This document shows positions 34,081 through 36,982 of a stretch of 36,982 nt of DNA, in pieces. The stretch covers positions 1 through 36,982 of the forward strand of contig CAMMOI010000008.1 in assembly GCA_946498375.1 (NCBI GenBank), in the 5' to 3' direction. The translations under genes and the position numbers were made by a program. Source of the DNA: an uncultured Mycoplasmatota bacterium (GTDB lineage Bacteria; Bacillota_I; Bacilli_A; RF39; UBA660). Position 1 is the stretch's first letter; the number at the start of each line of letters is the position of its first letter. The notes beneath the pieces are model-generated. The model was not told the origin of the DNA. It searched no databases and saw nothing but the letters and a program-made list of their open reading frames with translations.

Positions 34081-34107
34081 AAACAATTTAGTTAAGCTAA
34101 ATTGTTT
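34081..34107 (-). terminator. Hairpin after rsmA
   Basis: Perfect 11-base stem AAACAATTTAG/CTAAATTGTTT with a five-base loop that includes the rsmA stop codon. The T tail is short, so it may act as a weak terminator or mRNA end stabiliser. Confidence 0.45.
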
Positions 34108-34877
34108 GCAATTGCAGCAAATACCTCTAAAGATATTTCCTCTGCTCGATTTTCTAAAGATAAATTGAATTCTTTTAAAACTTTAGATATAAGTGTTAAA
34201 TCATAATTTTTTAAATTATTTTTTAAATTTTTACGTTTAAATTTAAATGAATCACGAACTAATTGAAAAAAAACATTTTCATTTTTCAATAAAATTTTTT
34301 TATTTCGTTTACTAAATTTTACTACAGCACTGTTTACATTAGGCATAGGATTAAAACAGGAAGCAGGTACTTCAAAAAGTTTTTCAATCTGAAAATAATA
34401 ATTTAAAAATACAGTTATAGCACCATAATCTCGAGTTCCAACAATTGCAGAAAAGCGATTTGCTACTTCATCTTGCATCATCAAAATCATTTCTTCTACA
34501 TTTATATTCGAATTAATAATCTTTTTAATAATTGGTGTTGTTATATAATAAGGAATATTAGCTACTATATAAAGGTGTTTATATTTTATTTTTTTAATAT
34601 CTGATACTACATCAGAAGTTAAAAAATCCTGATATTTAATATGTGTTTTATAACTTTGAATTTTTTCTAAATAAGGCTTAGTTCTTTTATCTAATTCATA
34701 ACATATGAGATTCACATTAAACTCTTGAAGTTTTTTTGTTAAAGCGCCTTTACCAGGGCCGATTTCTATTACCAAATCATTTGGGTTCAACTTTATGGAA
34801 GAAACGATTTTATTAATTATTGTTTCATCATGCAAAAAATTTTGACCAAGAGATTTTTTATGTCGAAATTTATCCAT
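34092..34877 (-). CDS. rsmA: 16S rRNA dimethyladenosine transferase RsmA (KsgA)
   Basis: Dimethylates A1518 and A1519 of 16S rRNA late in 30S assembly, using S-adenosylmethionine. 261 residues: the N-terminal KKSLGQNFLHD (7-17), the SAM motif EIGPGKGALT (38-47), the catalytic NIPYYIT (107-113) and the C-terminal FNPMPNVNSAVV segment. AGGTG lies before the ATG. rsmA near yabG and veg is the usual origin-proximal order. Confidence 0.95.
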   Translation of the reverse strand: MDKFRHKKSLGQNFLHDETIINKIVSSIKLNPNDLVIEIGPGKGALTKKLQEFNVNLICYELDKRTKPYLEKIQSYKTHIKYQDFLTSDVVSDIKKIKYKHLYIVANIPYYITTPIIKKIINSNINVEEMILMMQDEVANRFSAIVGTRDYGAITVFLNYYFQIEKLFEVPASCFNPMPNVNSAVVKFSKRNKKILLKNENVFFQLVRDSFKFKRKNLKNNLKNYDLTLISKVLKEFNLSLENRAEEISLEVFAAIANNLA

Positions 34878-34902
34878 TTAAATCACCTAAAAATAATTAT
34901 AT

Positions 34903-34930
34903 AAAAAAGCAATCGTTTTTACAATTGCTT
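34903..34930 (-). terminator. Terminator after htpG
   Basis: Perfect seven-base stem AAGCAAT/ATTGCTT with an inner GT/AC pair, followed by a T run (minus strand). Confidence 0.75.
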
Positions 34931-34944
34931 ATAGTTTATATATT

Positions 34945-36807
34945 TTACTTAGAAATAATATCGCAAATTAAATTAGTTATTTCTGTAGGATTTTCAACAG
35001 GTAAACCTTCAATAAGTCTTGCTTGAGCATATAATACTTTAGTATAATTTTTTAATTTTTCTTTATCAGTTTTATATAATTTTTGAATTGTCTTAGCTAT
35101 TGGATGGTTTTCATTAATTTCCAAAACTTTATCCGCATCTATTTTATGATCACTTGGCATTGCATTCATCACTTTTTCCATTTCAACTGAAATTTCACCA
35201 GCAGATGTAAGGCATACTGGATGATCCTTTAATTTATTTGTAAATTTTACATCCTTTAACAAAATAGTTTCTTTCATTAGATCTAACATATCTTTTGACT
35301 CTTCATTTAATTTTTTTGTTTTTTCTTTTTCTTCTTCAGTTTCTAAGTCTATGTTGTCAGAGCAAACATTCTTAAATTCCTTATCATCAAATTTACCAAT
35401 AGTTTTTAATACAAATTCATCTACATAGTCTGTACAAAATAAAACCTCTTTATCATGATCAATAACAGACTCTACTTGAGGTAACATGGAAATTTGATCA
35501 ATGCTGTTACCACATGCATAATAAATATTAGTATAATCTTTATTTCTTGAAACATAGTCATTTAGTGTTATTAATTTTTTTTCTTTTGATGAATAGAACA
35601 TAATTAAATCTTGAAGTTTTTCCTTATTTATCCCAAAGTCGTTATAGATTCCAATTTTTAATTGCATTCCAAAACTTTGAATAAATTTTAAATAATCTTC
35701 TTCACGATTTTGTTGCATATCCAATAATTCATTTTTTATTTTTTTCTCAATATTATTAGCAATAGTTTTAAGAACTCTATTTTGTTGCAAAATTTCTCTA
35801 GAAATATTTAATGAAAGATCTGGTGAATCTACTACTCCCTTAACAAAGCTAAAATAATCAGGAATAAGATCAGAACACTTCTCCATTATTAAAACTCCAT
35901 TAGAATAAAGCTGTAATCCTTTCTCGTATTCTTTAGAATAATAATCATATGATGCATGAGAAGGAATATAAAGCAATGAATGATATTCAATAGTACCCTC
36001 AGCTGAAGTGTGAATATGAGCAAGAGGTTTTTCATAATCATCAAACTTATCTGAATAAAAAGTATCATATTCTTCCGTTGTAATATCTTTTTTATTTCTT
36101 CTCCATAAAGGTATAAGACTATTAAGAGTTTCTATTTCCTTATATTCTTCATACTCTTCGCTATTATCACTTTTCTTACGAGTTTTAGTTACTTCCATTT
36201 TTATTGGATAAGTTATATAATCTGAATATTTTTTTACTAAACCTTTAATAGAGTATTCATCTAAATACTTATCAAATTCTTCACCATCTTTTATTGTTAA
36301 AATAATATCTGTACCATAATTGTCCTTCTGAGCTTTATTAATAGAATACCCATCTATACCACTTGAAATCCAACTAAATGCTTCTTCTGTATTAAATGCT
36401 TTTGATATAACTTCGACATTAGAAGATACCATAAATGCAGAATAAAATCCTACACCAAATTGCCCTATAATATCAATGTTTTCCTTTTTCTTATTCTCTT
36501 TTTTAAAATCAAAAGACCCACTTTTAGCAATAGTTCCTAAATTTTTTTCAAGTTCATCTTTAGTCATTCCAATTCCATTATCAGAAATAGTAAGTTTTCT
36601 ATTTTTCTTATCTATAGTAATCATTATATTAAAGTCATCTTTATTAACTTTAATTTTTTTATCAGTTAATGATCTATAGTGTAATTTATCAATAGCATCA
36701 CTTGCATTTGAAATTATTTCCCTTAAAAATATTTCTTTATTAGTATAAATAGAATTAATCATTAGCTCCATGAGTCTTTTGGACTCAGCTTTAAATTCTT
36801 TTTTCAT
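34945..36807 (-). CDS. htpG: Chaperone HtpG (Hsp90)
   Basis: ATP-dependent Hsp90 chaperone, cytosolic dimer. About 620 residues with the GHKL ATPase N-domain: LRELISNASDA-type helix (LREIISNASDAIDKL), DNGIGM, and the GQFGVGFYSAFM lid segment. The middle domain has LYIPSHASYD and VKGVVDSPDLSLNISRE with the catalytic Arg. The C-terminal dimer domain ends in EITNLICDIISK. The ATG at 36807 has AAGGAG ten bases upstream; the alternative start seven codons earlier overlaps that site. A CIRCE operator and a good promoter lie just upstream, so it is heat-shock controlled. Confidence 0.96.
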   Translation of the reverse strand: MKKEFKAESKRLMELMINSIYTNKEIFLREIISNASDAIDKLHYRSLTDKKIKVNKDDFNIMITIDKKNRKLTISDNGIGMTKDELEKNLGTIAKSGSFDFKKENKKKENIDIIGQFGVGFYSAFMVSSNVEVISKAFNTEEAFSWISSGIDGYSINKAQKDNYGTDIILTIKDGEEFDKYLDEYSIKGLVKKYSDYITYPIKMEVTKTRKKSDNSEEYEEYKEIETLNSLIPLWRRNKKDITTEEYDTFYSDKFDDYEKPLAHIHTSAEGTIEYHSLLYIPSHASYDYYSKEYEKGLQLYSNGVLIMEKCSDLIPDYFSFVKGVVDSPDLSLNISREILQQNRVLKTIANNIEKKIKNELLDMQQNREEDYLKFIQSFGMQLKIGIYNDFGINKEKLQDLIMFYSSKEKKLITLNDYVSRNKDYTNIYYACGNSIDQISMLPQVESVIDHDKEVLFCTDYVDEFVLKTIGKFDDKEFKNVCSDNIDLETEEEKEKTKKLNEESKDMLDLMKETILLKDVKFTNKLKDHPVCLTSAGEISVEMEKVMNAMPSDHKIDADKVLEINENHPIAKTIQKLYKTDKEKLKNYTKVLYAQARLIEGLPVENPTEITNLICDIISK

Positions 36808-36821
36808 TACAACCCATCTCC

Positions 36822-36848
36822 TTGGCACTCGTAATTCTTAAGTGCTAA
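36822..36848 (-). promoter_or_regulatory. CIRCE operator (HrcA-binding) upstream of htpG
   Basis: TTGGCACTC, nine bases, AAGTGCTAA (plus strand): two changes from the CIRCE consensus TTAGCACTC-N9-GAGTGCTAA. The two changes fall at paired positions. It lies between the promoter and the ribosome site, which it abuts, the usual CIRCE place. HrcA would repress htpG in the absence of stress. Confidence 0.85.
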
Positions 36849-36852
36849 AAAT

Positions 36853-36881
36853 ATTGTAGTATAAAAGAAATAAGAAGTCAA
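36853..36881 (-). promoter_or_regulatory. htpG promoter
   Basis: A -35 TTGACT (36876-36881), 17 bases, and a -10 TACAAT (36853-36858), directly upstream of the CIRCE operator. Confidence 0.75.
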
Positions 36882-36937
36882 CTATAATAATTTGAAAAAA
36901 TACAAAAAGAAATAAAATGAAAAAAAAGAGAATTAAT

Positions 36938-36965
36938 TTGCTAATAGAAAAAAGTGTGTTATAAT
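36938..36965 (+). promoter_or_regulatory. Divergent promoter at the right edge
   Basis: Plus-strand -35 TTGCTA (36938-36943), 16 bases, and an extended -10 TG-T-TATAAT (36957-36965). It drives a gene beyond the right edge, divergent from htpG. Confidence 0.6.
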
Positions 36966-36982
36966 CTGATAAGTAAGGTAGT

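Overview
This is a very AT-rich window of coding-dense bacterial chromosome. It looks like a spore-forming member of the Bacillota. Three things support this: Gram-positive style genes (a TagO-type lipid carrier transferase, DivIC, a 547-residue GltX of the clostridial type), a sporulation block (yabG, veg, spoVG, yabP, yabQ) and strong AGGAGG-like ribosome binding sites. TGA is used as a stop (for example at 17464-17466 and 27610-27612), so the mycoplasma code does not apply. An uncultured gut Bacilli or Erysipelotrichia/RF39-like lineage would fit, but that placement is inference. All genes but one lie on the minus strand. The rsmA-yabG-veg-spoVG block sits near the replication origin in related genomes, so oriC is probably beyond the right edge.

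Layout, left to right. 1-5.5 kb is a cell-surface polymer locus: a GT4-GT2 two-domain glycosyltransferase, a fusion of a Wzy/ligase-like membrane protein with a WecG/TagA glycosyltransferase, and tagO. 5.5-12.1 kb holds a YfcC-type carrier, lysS, an unknown gene, typA and a HAAS-domain membrane protein. At 12.2 kb is the only plus-strand gene, a PH/GRAM-like protein that runs tail to tail into a patatin lipase. 13.7-16.4 kb holds a short Rel-type alarmone enzyme behind an attenuator-like leader, and a VanY-type carboxypeptidase. 16.5-20.2 kb holds membrane and glycosyltransferase genes plus a YugP-family protein that has lost its zinc motif. 20.2-28.3 kb is translation related: gltX-cysS, ychF, rplM-rpsI, and truA behind a degraded ECF transporter module. 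28.4-32.5 kb is the cell-division/sporulation block, with sigma-E-like and sigma-K-like promoters. 32.6-36.9 kb holds a Rieske/FAD oxidoreductase split by a frameshift in a 7-A run, rsmA, and htpG under a CIRCE operator.

I found no mobile element, phage gene, CRISPR array, rRNA or tRNA, and no gene-free stretch above 300 bases. The most unusual points are the frameshifted Rieske oxidoreductase, the degenerate ECF ATPase/EcfT pair in the canonical place beside truA, the HExxH-less YugP protein, the synthetase-defective Rel with its leader ORF and terminator hairpin, and the polymerase-TagA fusion. None alone proves a new system. All domain and residue assignments are by eye, without a database search.
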